Origin: Arcicella gelida
Lineage (GTDB): Bacteria; Bacteroidota; Bacteroidia; Cytophagales; Spirosomataceae
Assembly: GCF_034931025.1 (NCBI RefSeq)
Contig: NZ_JAYGIL010000005.1
Coordinates: 124,001 to 188,000 of the forward strand
Direction of reading: 5' to 3'
Length of the DNA: 64,000 bases
Shown: one piece after another, positions 17,909 through 25,868 of the stretch
Position numbering within the stretch: position 1 is the stretch's first letter
Layout: each line of letters opens with the position of its first letter
Position numbers and translations under genes: made by a program
Notes under the pieces: model-generated
Told to the model about the DNA's origin: nothing
Databases searched by the model: none
The model's input: only the letters and a program-made list of their open reading frames with translations

Positions 17909-19084
17909 TTACCCAACTCTCGGGCAACGTTTAAATTCTTTTGTTCTATCAAATAAATAGCGATAAGTGATATATTCTTTATCACGTGTTGTTCCTAATT
18001 GAGAAACAAAACGATTCATTTTTGGATTAAAATCACCAACCCAGTTCATATCAATGGTTTCATACTGATAATGCGGATTGTCTCGTCCAGCTTGACGAAA
18101 ACGTAAAGCAATGGCAGATTCAACGCCTTTTCCTTGATAGTCTGGCACAACGCCAAAGATTACGCCACAAGTACGAGTAATCACGCCACGCATCAGGAGT
18201 AACATAAACTTAGCTTTTTCCCAAACGCCAAATTTTCCGTTAAGGTGTTTTACAATTTGGTTGATGTCGGGAATAACAATAAAAAATGCAATTGGACGCT
18301 CGCCTGCGTAAGCGAACCAAGTAAGTTCTTCGTCGATAATTGGTTTCATTTGTTTTACCAAATTACTTGCCTGTTCTTCGGTCATGGCTTTTACGCCCGG
18401 AAATTTTGCCCAACCTTCATTAAAAATCGTTCTGAAATCTTCGCCATATTTCGCCAATTTACTTTTTTCAATATGACGGAACGAGTACTCTGGATTTTCG
18501 TAAATACGCTTTGCCTTTTCTTCTACAGCATTCGCAACAGAAGCAGCTCGTATCGGCGAGACATAAACATACTGTTGGAAATAATCTTTGAAACCATATT
18601 TATCGAAGTACTGAATATAGTACTCTTTCGTCCACGGCATTTTGTAAGTAGGTTCGTATTGCCAACCTTTGGTCATTAATCCCCAGAAAGAATCTCTTTC
18701 ACCAAAATTGATAGGGCCATCCATCGCTTCCATTCCCTTTGAAGCCAGCCAATTTTTACAAGTATCAAACAACAAAAAAGCCGCCGCTTCATCTTCGATA
18801 CATTCAAAAAAGCCCATTCCGCCAGTAGGTTGTTCTTCTTTTGTAGCCGTTTCGTGATTGATAAAAGCCGCTACTCGTCCGATAGTTTTACCTGTTGAAT
18901 CCTGCAAAATCCATCGAATAGCCTCGCCATGTTTGAAATACTTATTCTTTTCAGGATTGAAAGTATTCTCAATATCTTGGTCGAGCGGACGAATCCAATT
19001 TTTATCCTGTTCATACAATCTAACAGGCAATAACAGAAATTCTTGTTGAAGATGTTTATGATTAGCTACTTCTAAAATGGTCAT
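17909..19084 (-). CDS. GNAT-fold-like conserved protein (YghO-type)
   Basis: 391 aa from the ATG at 19084; an in-frame extension to 19159 lacks family character. The N-terminal half (FLLLPVRLYEQDKNWIRPLD, IGRVAAFINHE, DGPINFGERDSFWGL) and the C-terminal half (VPDYQGKGVESAIALRFRQA) together match a large conserved protein family with tandem GNAT-like folds, sometimes named YghO or N-acetyltransferase. The Q-G-K-G segment at about residue 330 is the probable acyl-CoA loop. Substrate is unknown. It is a single-gene unit that ends at the shared hairpin with porW. Confidence 0.75.
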   Translation of the reverse strand: MTILEVANHKHLQQEFLLLPVRLYEQDKNWIRPLDQDIENTFNPEKNKYFKHGEAIRWILQDSTGKTIGRVAAFINHETATKEEQPTGGMGFFECIEDEAAAFLLFDTCKNWLASKGMEAMDGPINFGERDSFWGLMTKGWQYEPTYKMPWTKEYYIQYFDKYGFKDYFQQYVYVSPIRAASVANAVEEKAKRIYENPEYSFRHIEKSKLAKYGEDFRTIFNEGWAKFPGVKAMTEEQASNLVKQMKPIIDEELTWFAYAGERPIAFFIVIPDINQIVKHLNGKFGVWEKAKFMLLLMRGVITRTCGVIFGVVPDYQGKGVESAIALRFRQAGRDNPHYQYETIDMNWVGDFNPKMNRFVSQLGTTRDKEYITYRYLFDRTKEFKRCPRVG

Positions 19085-19279
19085 TGTTGTTGGGTTGAAT
19101 ATTTTTTCAAAGATAGAGGATTTGTATAAAGCCTCCATATTTACTGAGTCAGCTTGCAAGTTACGAAGGAAGCCGATAGAAAAATAACAGAAAAATTGTC
19201 AAATATACCCGAAGGACTTACGTTTGTCATGCGATAAGCATTTTGGAACGAAAATTACTTCAATCCGTTATACTTTTAT

Positions 19280-19287
19280 TAGTTTTG
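19280..19287 (+). promoter_or_regulatory. Candidate Bacteroidota -7 box (TAGTTTTG)
   Basis: Exact TANNTTTG match 24 bases before the nucleotidyltransferase ATG at 19311. No clear -33 element at the right distance. Confidence 0.35.
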
Positions 19288-19310
19288 TAAAGAAATCAAT
19301 TTTGATAATC

Positions 19311-19637
19311 ATGACTGACAAAGCAAAAATCATAAAAGATTTTACAGAAACCATGAAAGCCCATTATGGTGAACGGCTGTCAAAGATAATTTTGTATGGC
19401 TCTTATGCTCGTGGAGATTTTCATGCCGAGTCGGATATTGATTTTATGGTTTTACTTAATGACAATAATGTAAGAGCAAGCAAAGAAGCTTTAAACATCG
19501 GAGATAAACTTTACGATTTATCAATGAAATTTTTAACAATGGTTTCAGCACAAGTAATACCTCAATTTTATTTTGAAAAAAGTAACACGCTTTTTTTTAG
19601 AAATGTAAAAAAAGAAGGTTTTATAGTTTATCAATAA
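19311..19637 (+). CDS. MNT-type nucleotidyltransferase-domain protein
   Basis: 108 aa from the ATG at 19311; the frame runs further upstream but without family residues and over the putative promoter. The minimal nucleotidyltransferase signature is intact: G-S-Y-A-R-G-D, then E-S-D-I-D-F-M-V-L, giving the two metal-binding Asp residues. Such proteins usually form a toxin/antitoxin pair with a HEPN partner and act by adenylylating it. No HEPN gene lies beside this one; cysS follows 71 bases later. It may be an orphan or act on a distant partner. Confidence 0.8.
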   Translation: MTDKAKIIKDFTETMKAHYGERLSKIILYGSYARGDFHAESDIDFMVLLNDNNVRASKEALNIGDKLYDLSMKFLTMVSAQVIPQFYFEKSNTLFFRNVKKEGFIVYQ

Positions 19638-19708
19638 TCTCTCATCAATAGCATTACAAAAAACTTTTTATAATAAATCAATTTAGTCCACAAGAATAAT
19701 CCAACTGA

Positions 19709-21199
19709 ATGCAACCTTTAAAAATATACAATACCCTCAGCCGAGAAAAAGAACTTTTTACGCCCATCAATGCCCCGCATGTGGGAATGTATGTTTGTGG
19801 CCCTACTGTTTATAATTACGTTCACCTTGGAAATGTCCGTACTTTCTTAACTTTCGATATTCTCAATCGCTACCTTACTCATATTGGCTACAAAGTGCGT
19901 TATGTAAGAAATATTACAGACGTGGGTCACTTGGTGGGCGATGGCGACGAAGGCGAAGATAAAATCGGTAAAATGGCGAAGCTCGAAAAGCTTGAGCCGA
20001 TGGAAATTGTGCAGCGTTATACCAACGATTTCCACAAAGTACTCGAACAATTTAATTTACTTCCACCAAGTATCGAACCTTCGGCTACTGGACATATTGT
20101 TGAACAAATTGAAACAACAAAATCTTTAATTGATAAAGGTTTAGCTTACGAATCGCAAGGTTCGGTATATTTTGATATTGCTCGCTATAATGCTGAAGGT
20201 GGAAATTATGGCAAACTTTCGGGAAGAGTATTGGAAGATTTATTAACTGAAACTCGTGATTTAGATGGCGTTGGCGAAAAACGTAATCCATTAGATTTTG
20301 CTCTTTGGAAAAAAGCTGCTCCTGAACATTTAATGCGATGGACTTCACCTTGGGGCGATGGTTTTCCGGGTTGGCATTTAGAATGTACTTGTATGAGTAC
20401 CAAATATTTAGGAGATACTTTCGATATTCATGGTGGAGGAATGGATTTGAAATTCCCACATCACGAATGCGAAATTGCGCAAGCAAAAGGAGCAAATGGT
20501 GTTGAACCTGTACGCTATTGGATGCACTCGAATATGCTTACGGTGAACGGACAAAAAATGTCTAAATCATTAGGTAATTCTTTCTTGCCTGCTGAATTAT
20601 TTGCTGGCTCACATCCATTGTTGGAGCAAGCGTACAGCCCAATGACGGTTCGTTTCTTCATGTTGCAGTCGCAGTATAGAAGTACTTTGGATTTTTCAAA
20701 CGATGCCTTAAAAGCTGCTCAGAAAGGTTATAAACGTTTGATTAATGGCTTGAGAATCGTCAAAAATCTTGAATATATTGCTGATGAATCTATCGCTATT
20801 GATGAAAAACAAGTATCTGAGGTAGAGAAAGGTATTCAAAATTGCTACGATGGTTTGAATGATGATTTGAATACTGCTGTAGCTATTGCAGGCTTGTTTA
20901 ATTTGGTCAAGAAAATCAACCAACTTTATATGGGACAAGTACAAACCGCCCAATTAGGCGAGAGTACTTTTAATTTGTTGAAAGAATCTTTCGTTGCCAT
21001 TATTGAAAATGTACTTGGCTTAGTAGAAGAACCAAACGAAAACATTGAAGCTTTTGCAAAAGGAATGTTGTCACTTTATCGTGAATACAAAGAAGCAAAA
21101 CAATACGATAAAGTAGATGAAATCAGAGGTTATTTTAAGGCGAATGGTTTAGTCATCAAAGACATGAAAACAAAAATTGATTGGGCTTACGAAGAGTAA
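19709..21199 (+). CDS. cysS: Cysteinyl-tRNA synthetase
   Basis: 496 aa, the usual length. The class I signatures are present: HIGH-like H-L-G-N in CGPTVYNYVHLGNVRTF near the N-terminus and K-M-S-K-S-L-G-N-S near residue 280. The zinc site is made by the Cys of CGPT, Cys in WHLECTC and the H-H-E-C motif. It charges tRNA-Cys with cysteine in the cytoplasm. It is followed 35 bases later by a rhomboid protease gene in the same direction. Confidence 0.98.
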   Translation: MQPLKIYNTLSREKELFTPINAPHVGMYVCGPTVYNYVHLGNVRTFLTFDILNRYLTHIGYKVRYVRNITDVGHLVGDGDEGEDKIGKMAKLEKLEPMEIVQRYTNDFHKVLEQFNLLPPSIEPSATGHIVEQIETTKSLIDKGLAYESQGSVYFDIARYNAEGGNYGKLSGRVLEDLLTETRDLDGVGEKRNPLDFALWKKAAPEHLMRWTSPWGDGFPGWHLECTCMSTKYLGDTFDIHGGGMDLKFPHHECEIAQAKGANGVEPVRYWMHSNMLTVNGQKMSKSLGNSFLPAELFAGSHPLLEQAYSPMTVRFFMLQSQYRSTLDFSNDALKAAQKGYKRLINGLRIVKNLEYIADESIAIDEKQVSEVEKGIQNCYDGLNDDLNTAVAIAGLFNLVKKINQLYMGQVQTAQLGESTFNLLKESFVAIIENVLGLVEEPNENIEAFAKGMLSLYREYKEAKQYDKVDEIRGYFKANGLVIKDMKTKIDWAYEE

Positions 21200-21234
21200 C
21201 CTTAACTATTTTATTCAATTTTTAACGAATTCAA

Positions 21235-22023
21235 ATGAGAACTCCCAGTATAACGCCTGTTGTAAAGGCATTGATGGCGATTAATATTATCGTATTTGGT
21301 GTAGAGTATTTTGGTCATAAAGATATGATTGTGTCGGTAATGGGACTTCATTACTTTACTTCTGATAAATTTTTACCTTTTCAGTTTCTGACATCAATAT
21401 TTGTTCATGCCGATCTTCATCATTTATTTAATAACATGTTGGGCTTGTTTTTTCTTGGGCCAATGTTAGAAATGTATTGGGGAGATAAGCGTTTTTTGAC
21501 TTTCTTTTTAGTAACAGGAATGGGCTCTGGTTTACTATACATGGGTTTAAAGTATTATGATTATTCAACGCTTGAATCAGCGACAAGAGCATACATTGAA
21601 CATCCAGACTTAAATCAGTTTAGTAAATTTTTGTATCAGTATTTCCCAGATGGGATACCGCATAATGCTTATGTACTAATTGAAGGGAATCCAAACAATA
21701 TTACCGTACAGAATTCAGTTCTAGTTGCACAAGAATGTTTGAAGTCTGTTTTGGATACTCCACTAATCGGAGCATCTGGGGCGGTGTTTGGAGTAATGGC
21801 AGGTTTTGCTTTACTTTTTCCTAACACAGAACTAATGCTTTTTTTATTGCCAATCCCGATAAAAGCGAAATATTTTGTAGCTTTATATGGTCTATACGAA
21901 CTGTATGCTGGCTTGAATAAAATGCCGGGTGATAATGTAGCACACTTTGCTCATATCGGTGGAATGATATTTGCGTTTATTCTAATTAAAATTTGGGGTA
22001 AAAATAGAAACTCCTTTTATTGA
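21235..22023 (+). CDS. Rhomboid-family intramembrane serine protease (first of a pair)
   Basis: 262 aa with about six membrane segments. Catalytic Ser lies in G-A-S-G-A-V-F-G and catalytic His in H-I-G-G-M; the family motif H-x-x-x-N is seen in HADLHHLFNNMLGLFFLG. An insertion of ~65 residues, between the third membrane segment and the catalytic Ser, is predicted to be extracytoplasmic (YYDYSTLESATRAYIEHPDL onwards). It cleaves substrate membrane segments; the target is unknown. It sits between cysS and the second rhomboid, 86 bases upstream. Confidence 0.93.
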   Translation: MRTPSITPVVKALMAINIIVFGVEYFGHKDMIVSVMGLHYFTSDKFLPFQFLTSIFVHADLHHLFNNMLGLFFLGPMLEMYWGDKRFLTFFLVTGMGSGLLYMGLKYYDYSTLESATRAYIEHPDLNQFSKFLYQYFPDGIPHNAYVLIEGNPNNITVQNSVLVAQECLKSVLDTPLIGASGAVFGVMAGFALLFPNTELMLFLLPIPIKAKYFVALYGLYELYAGLNKMPGDNVAHFAHIGGMIFAFILIKIWGKNRNSFY

Positions 22024-22109
22024 AAATAATAACATTCTGTTTTTCAAATTGTTATACTGAAATATTGATTTTTTTTGAGTAATATTAAAGTTTATAAAGG
22101 AATATAAAA

Positions 22110-23021
22110 ATGAGTGGGATTTTAGATGACTTTAAAGACGCTTTTTCCAAGCGAAACAATGGCTTAATTCAGCTAATATGGTTGAATGTAGCTGTATATG
22201 TTGTGATGTTGTTGGTGTTGATAAGTCTTACAATTTTCTTTAAAAAAGCTGAATTGTTTGATAATGCTTTATCATACCTAAGTCTCACGCCGTCTTTAGG
22301 GATTTTTATGTATCGTCCGTGGACGATTCTTACTTATTCTTTTTTTCACTCGGTTAATCCTATTGCTCATTTATTACCCAACATGTTGATGCTTTATTGG
22401 TTTGGAGCCATCATTCAAGAGTTTTTGGGTAGTCGTAGATTAATCAATCTATACATTTTAGGGGCAATTTTCGGAGGTGTTTTTGCTTTGCTTACTTTTA
22501 ATTTTATTCCATATTACCAAACAGGAATTAATACTACTATTATCGGTGCTTCTGGAAGTGTAATGGCGATTATGTTTGCTGCGGCGACACTTGCTCCAGA
22601 TTATACTTTCTTTTTGTTTTTGATTGGTCCTGTTAGAATAAAATATATCGCTTTCTTCTTCTTCTTAATTTCATTGGCTGGTGCAATTGGCGTAAATGCT
22701 GGCGGAGGAATTGTTCATTTAGGCGGTGCTTTATTAGGTTATTTGTACGTAAAACAATTGCAAGCTGGTAACGACTGGGGAACACCAATTGATGTAACGG
22801 TAGATTTTTTCAAAAGAATTATTAATCGTACCGAAAAACCGAAGATTAAAGTTGCTTACCGACAAAAAGAAACTTCTTATAATAGTACAAGTGTAGGAGT
22901 AGGCGTTGGTTATCCAGATGAAGATGAAGTGGATGCTATTTTAGATAAAATTTCACGTTCAGGCTACGAAAGTTTAACAAAAGAAGAAAAACAAAAACTA
23001 TTCAAGGCTTCTCAGAAGTAA
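22110..23021 (+). CDS. Rhomboid-family intramembrane serine protease (second of a pair)
   Basis: 303 aa, six membrane segments. The catalytic pair is Ser in G-A-S-G-S-V-M-A and His in H-L-G-G-A-L-L-G, with H-L-L-P-N-M before them. It lacks the insertion of its neighbour but has a soluble C-terminal tail of ~75 residues ending in DEVDAILDKISRSGYESLTK, a motif common to Bacteroidota rhomboids. The two paralogues are quite different in sequence, so they probably have different substrates. Confidence 0.93.
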   Translation: MSGILDDFKDAFSKRNNGLIQLIWLNVAVYVVMLLVLISLTIFFKKAELFDNALSYLSLTPSLGIFMYRPWTILTYSFFHSVNPIAHLLPNMLMLYWFGAIIQEFLGSRRLINLYILGAIFGGVFALLTFNFIPYYQTGINTTIIGASGSVMAIMFAAATLAPDYTFFLFLIGPVRIKYIAFFFFLISLAGAIGVNAGGGIVHLGGALLGYLYVKQLQAGNDWGTPIDVTVDFFKRIINRTEKPKIKVAYRQKETSYNSTSVGVGVGYPDEDEVDAILDKISRSGYESLTKEEKQKLFKASQK

Positions 23022-23042
23022 GATAATATACTCATTTTTCAA

Positions 23043-23079
23043 AAAAAGGTTAAGTAGTAAATCTGCTTGACCTTTTTTA
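23043..23079 (+). terminator. Intrinsic terminator after rhomboid pair
   Basis: A 16-bp stem with two G-T pairs (AAAAAAGGTTAAGTAG with CTGCTTGACCTTTTTT) followed by T-rich sequence, 22 bases after the rhomboid stop. Confidence 0.7.
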
Positions 23080-23105
23080 TTGTTACCAAGCTTAAAATAT
23101 TTCCG

Positions 23106-23113
23106 TAAATTTG
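23106..23113 (+). promoter_or_regulatory. Candidate -7 box for dxs (TAAATTTG)
   Basis: Exact TANNTTTG match just after the terminator and ~108 bases before the dxs start, leaving a 5' leader of ~100 bases in which I see no known riboswitch. The -33 element is not obvious. Confidence 0.4.
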
Positions 23114-23220
23114 TCAGCTCAATACGAAGTTTGACCTAAGATTCTTCCTATATTTAAGTTTAGTAAAACATTTTAAGGACTAACAGGGTTATTACTTTCA
23201 AATTCACACTCGGAAACCCC

Positions 23221-25182
23221 ATGCAAATTATACCCGGAAAAATACTAGCTCAGATTAATACTCCAGAAGATTTAAGGAGACGTAATCGTTCTGAATTGTT
23301 GCAGATTTGTGATGAACTGCGTCAATATATTATTGATGATGTATCGGTGTATGGCGGACATTTTGGGGCTTCACTTGGTGTGGTTGAATTATCCGTAGCA
23401 CTTCATTATGTTTTCAATACGCCCAACGACCAATTAATTTGGGATGTAGGTCATCAAGCTTACGGACATAAAATCTTAACAGGGCGTAGAGATAATTTCC
23501 ATACCAATCGTTTATATGGTGGAATTTCTGGTTTCCCAAAACGCAAAGAGAGTAAATATGATGCCTTTGGTGTTGGGCATTCATCTACTTCTATATCAGC
23601 GGCTTTGGGAATGTCGGTGGCTTCTAATTATAAAGGAGAAACTGACCGTCAGCATATCGCAGTAATTGGTGATGGCTCAATGACAGGAGGAATGGCTTTT
23701 GAAGCGATGAATCATGCGGGTGATATTCCGAACAATATGATTATCATTTTGAATGATAATTGCATGGCAATTGACCCTAATGTAGGTGCTTTGAAAGAAT
23801 ATTTAACAGATATTACTACTTCACATACTTATAACAGAGTAAAAGATGAAGTGTGGAATCTGTTAGGAAAAATGTCAACATTTGGGAAATCTGCTCAAGA
23901 CATCGTTTCTAAAATTGAAAATGGCTTAAAAGCTACTTTGCTCAAACAAAGTAATTTATTTGAATCACTGAATTTGCGATATTTTGGACCAATAGATGGA
24001 CACGATGTAGAATATATGGTTACGGTCTTGAATGATTTGAAAAATATTCCTGGGCCTAAAATTCTTCACTGTATTACTACCAAAGGTAAAGGTTATGCCT
24101 TGGCTGAAAAAGACCAAACTTTATGGCATGCACCAGGTAAGTTTGATAAGATTACTGGTGAAATCAAGAAAAAGTATTATTCTACGCCACAAGCGCCAAA
24201 GTATCAAGATGTTTTCGGACATACAATTGTTGAATTAGCAGAGAAAAACGCCAAAATTATGGGCGTAACACCTGCAATGCCTTCGGGAAGTTCGCTGAAT
24301 TTGATGATGAAAGTAATGCCAAATCGTGCTTTCGATGTAGGAATTGCTGAACAACATGCAGTTACTTTTTCGGCGGGTATGGCTACACAAGGACTTACGG
24401 TTTTCTGTAATATTTATTCAACTTTCATGCAACGTGCTTACGACCAAGTAATTCACGACGTTGCCATTCAAGAATTACCCGTTATTTTCTGCCTCGACCG
24501 TGCTGGTTTTGCTGGTGCAGATGGTCCTACGCATCATGGTGCTTATGATATTGCCTATATGCGTTGTATTCCAAACATGATTGTCTTTGCTCCAATGAAT
24601 GAAAAAGAGTTGAGAGATATTATGTTTACTGTTGCTCAAGACGAATTTAAAGACTTGAAAAAATGTATCTCTATTCGTTACCCACGTGGAGAAGGTGTTA
24701 TGCCTAATTGGAAAACCGAATTTGAGAAAATGGAAATCGGTAAAGGTAGAAAAATTAAAGATGGAGAAAATGTAGCGATACTCACAATCGGTCATATCGG
24801 AAATTATGCCGTTCAAGCTTGTGAAGTATTAGCCAGCGAAGGTATTAATCCAGCACATTATGATATGCGTTTTGTAAAACCTTTGGACGAAACGATGCTT
24901 CATGAAATTTTCCAAAATTATGATAAAGTAATTACGGTAGAAGACGGTTGTATTCAAGGTGGTTTTGGTACAGCGGTTGCAGAATTTATGTTGGATAATA
25001 ATTACACTGCACAAATCAAACGTTTGGGTATTCCTGATAGAATTGTTGAGCATGGTGAGCAATTAGAGTTACATCATGAATGCGGATTCGATCCAGAAGG
25101 AGTTGCAGAAGCCGTTAGAAGTATTCTTGGGACTCAAAAGAATATACACAAATCAGAAATAGTTAAGGTGGCTCTAAATTAA
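23221..25182 (+). CDS. dxs: 1-deoxy-D-xylulose-5-phosphate synthase
   Basis: 653 aa. The thiamine-diphosphate site is seen in GDGSMTGGMAFEAMNHAG with ILNDN downstream, and the substrate part in GHSSTSISAALGMSVA and DVGIAEQHAVTFSAGMA (the catalytic Glu of the transketolase middle domain). The C-terminal transketolase domain (~500-640) is complete. It joins pyruvate and glyceraldehyde 3-phosphate in the first step of the non-mevalonate isoprenoid pathway. It is a single-gene unit with terminators on both sides. Confidence 0.97.
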   Translation: MQIIPGKILAQINTPEDLRRRNRSELLQICDELRQYIIDDVSVYGGHFGASLGVVELSVALHYVFNTPNDQLIWDVGHQAYGHKILTGRRDNFHTNRLYGGISGFPKRKESKYDAFGVGHSSTSISAALGMSVASNYKGETDRQHIAVIGDGSMTGGMAFEAMNHAGDIPNNMIIILNDNCMAIDPNVGALKEYLTDITTSHTYNRVKDEVWNLLGKMSTFGKSAQDIVSKIENGLKATLLKQSNLFESLNLRYFGPIDGHDVEYMVTVLNDLKNIPGPKILHCITTKGKGYALAEKDQTLWHAPGKFDKITGEIKKKYYSTPQAPKYQDVFGHTIVELAEKNAKIMGVTPAMPSGSSLNLMMKVMPNRAFDVGIAEQHAVTFSAGMATQGLTVFCNIYSTFMQRAYDQVIHDVAIQELPVIFCLDRAGFAGADGPTHHGAYDIAYMRCIPNMIVFAPMNEKELRDIMFTVAQDEFKDLKKCISIRYPRGEGVMPNWKTEFEKMEIGKGRKIKDGENVAILTIGHIGNYAVQACEVLASEGINPAHYDMRFVKPLDETMLHEIFQNYDKVITVEDGCIQGGFGTAVAEFMLDNNYTAQIKRLGIPDRIVEHGEQLELHHECGFDPEGVAEAVRSILGTQKNIHKSEIVKVALN

Positions 25183-25256
25183 TTTTTAGAGATAATTTAC
25201 TGAAAATAAAATAGATAGCTAAATGTTTATATCTGAAGGCTAAATAATAATGACTT

Positions 25257-25285
25257 AGGCGAAAATGATTTTTCGCCTTTTTTAT
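25257..25285 (+). terminator. Intrinsic terminator after dxs
   Basis: Stem AGGCGAAAA/TTTTCGCCT followed by a run of T residues, 75 bases after the dxs stop. Confidence 0.75.
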
Positions 25286-25300
25286 TTTGGCTTTATTAAC

Positions 25301-25308
25301 TACATTTG
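25301..25308 (+). promoter_or_regulatory. Candidate -7 box (TACATTTG) very close to a start codon
   Basis: Exact TANNTTTG match only 4 bases before the ATG at 25313. A transcript started the usual ~6 bases downstream would have almost no leader. Confidence 0.4.
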
Positions 25309-25312
25309 CCCA

Positions 25313-25708
25313 ATGAAACAATTTACAGCCATATTGCTAAGTTTAGTCATCTTTGTGGGAAGCTTATTCCCCAAAGCCGATGCTTTGCAGTTAGCAAAAA
25401 TTGGAGAATTGGTAAAACACTATAAAGAACACAAAAATAGTTGGAATGAAAACATTAGCTTTTTAGAGTTTTTAGCGATGCACTATTCAACCGCATCTAA
25501 ACACTTAAAAACAGCGAAACATTCTCATTCAAATTTACCAAATTTAGATTCCCACAGTACCGCAACACTGTTTGAACCTACTTTCAATAAAAAAATTGTA
25601 CTCCACTTTGATGCTATCTTCAAAGTTTTTTCTGAACCCAATTTCGTTTGGAAAAATTTCTATAGTTTTTCTATAGTTCAGACACTATTCAACCCTCCTC
25701 GATTCTAA
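25313..25708 (+). CDS. Small secreted protein upstream of the metal efflux pump
   Basis: 131 aa from the ATG at 25313; the frame extends back to 25265 through the terminator, so that extension is unlikely. It begins with a signal peptide (MKQFTAILLSLVIFVGSLF...ADA). The mature part has an H-rich stretch (HSHSNLPNLDSHSTA) and ends in LFNPPRF, a pattern seen in small proteins encoded beside heavy-metal efflux genes in Bacteroidota. The His residues could bind metal, but that is inference. No domain name can be given. Confidence 0.65.
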   Translation: MKQFTAILLSLVIFVGSLFPKADALQLAKIGELVKHYKEHKNSWNENISFLEFLAMHYSTASKHLKTAKHSHSNLPNLDSHSTATLFEPTFNKKIVLHFDAIFKVFSEPNFVWKNFYSFSIVQTLFNPPRF

Positions 25709-25868
25709 TTTCTCTAGGCAAAATCCGCTTTGTCATTTCTTATCATTTTTTCATCACGAAGCTTCCTTCGTGAAAATACCTTTATTTACAATAATGAGCT
25801 TTTCCACTTGATGGAATTACAAATTTTTATGTCTTAAAATTTGGGCTCTTCTTCTTGAAAAATATACA

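Noticed and set aside
18245..18679. 144-codon rightward frame inside the GNAT-like gene
   Set aside because: Antisense shadow with Cys/Phe/Arg-rich composition; the minus-strand gene has clear family motifs.
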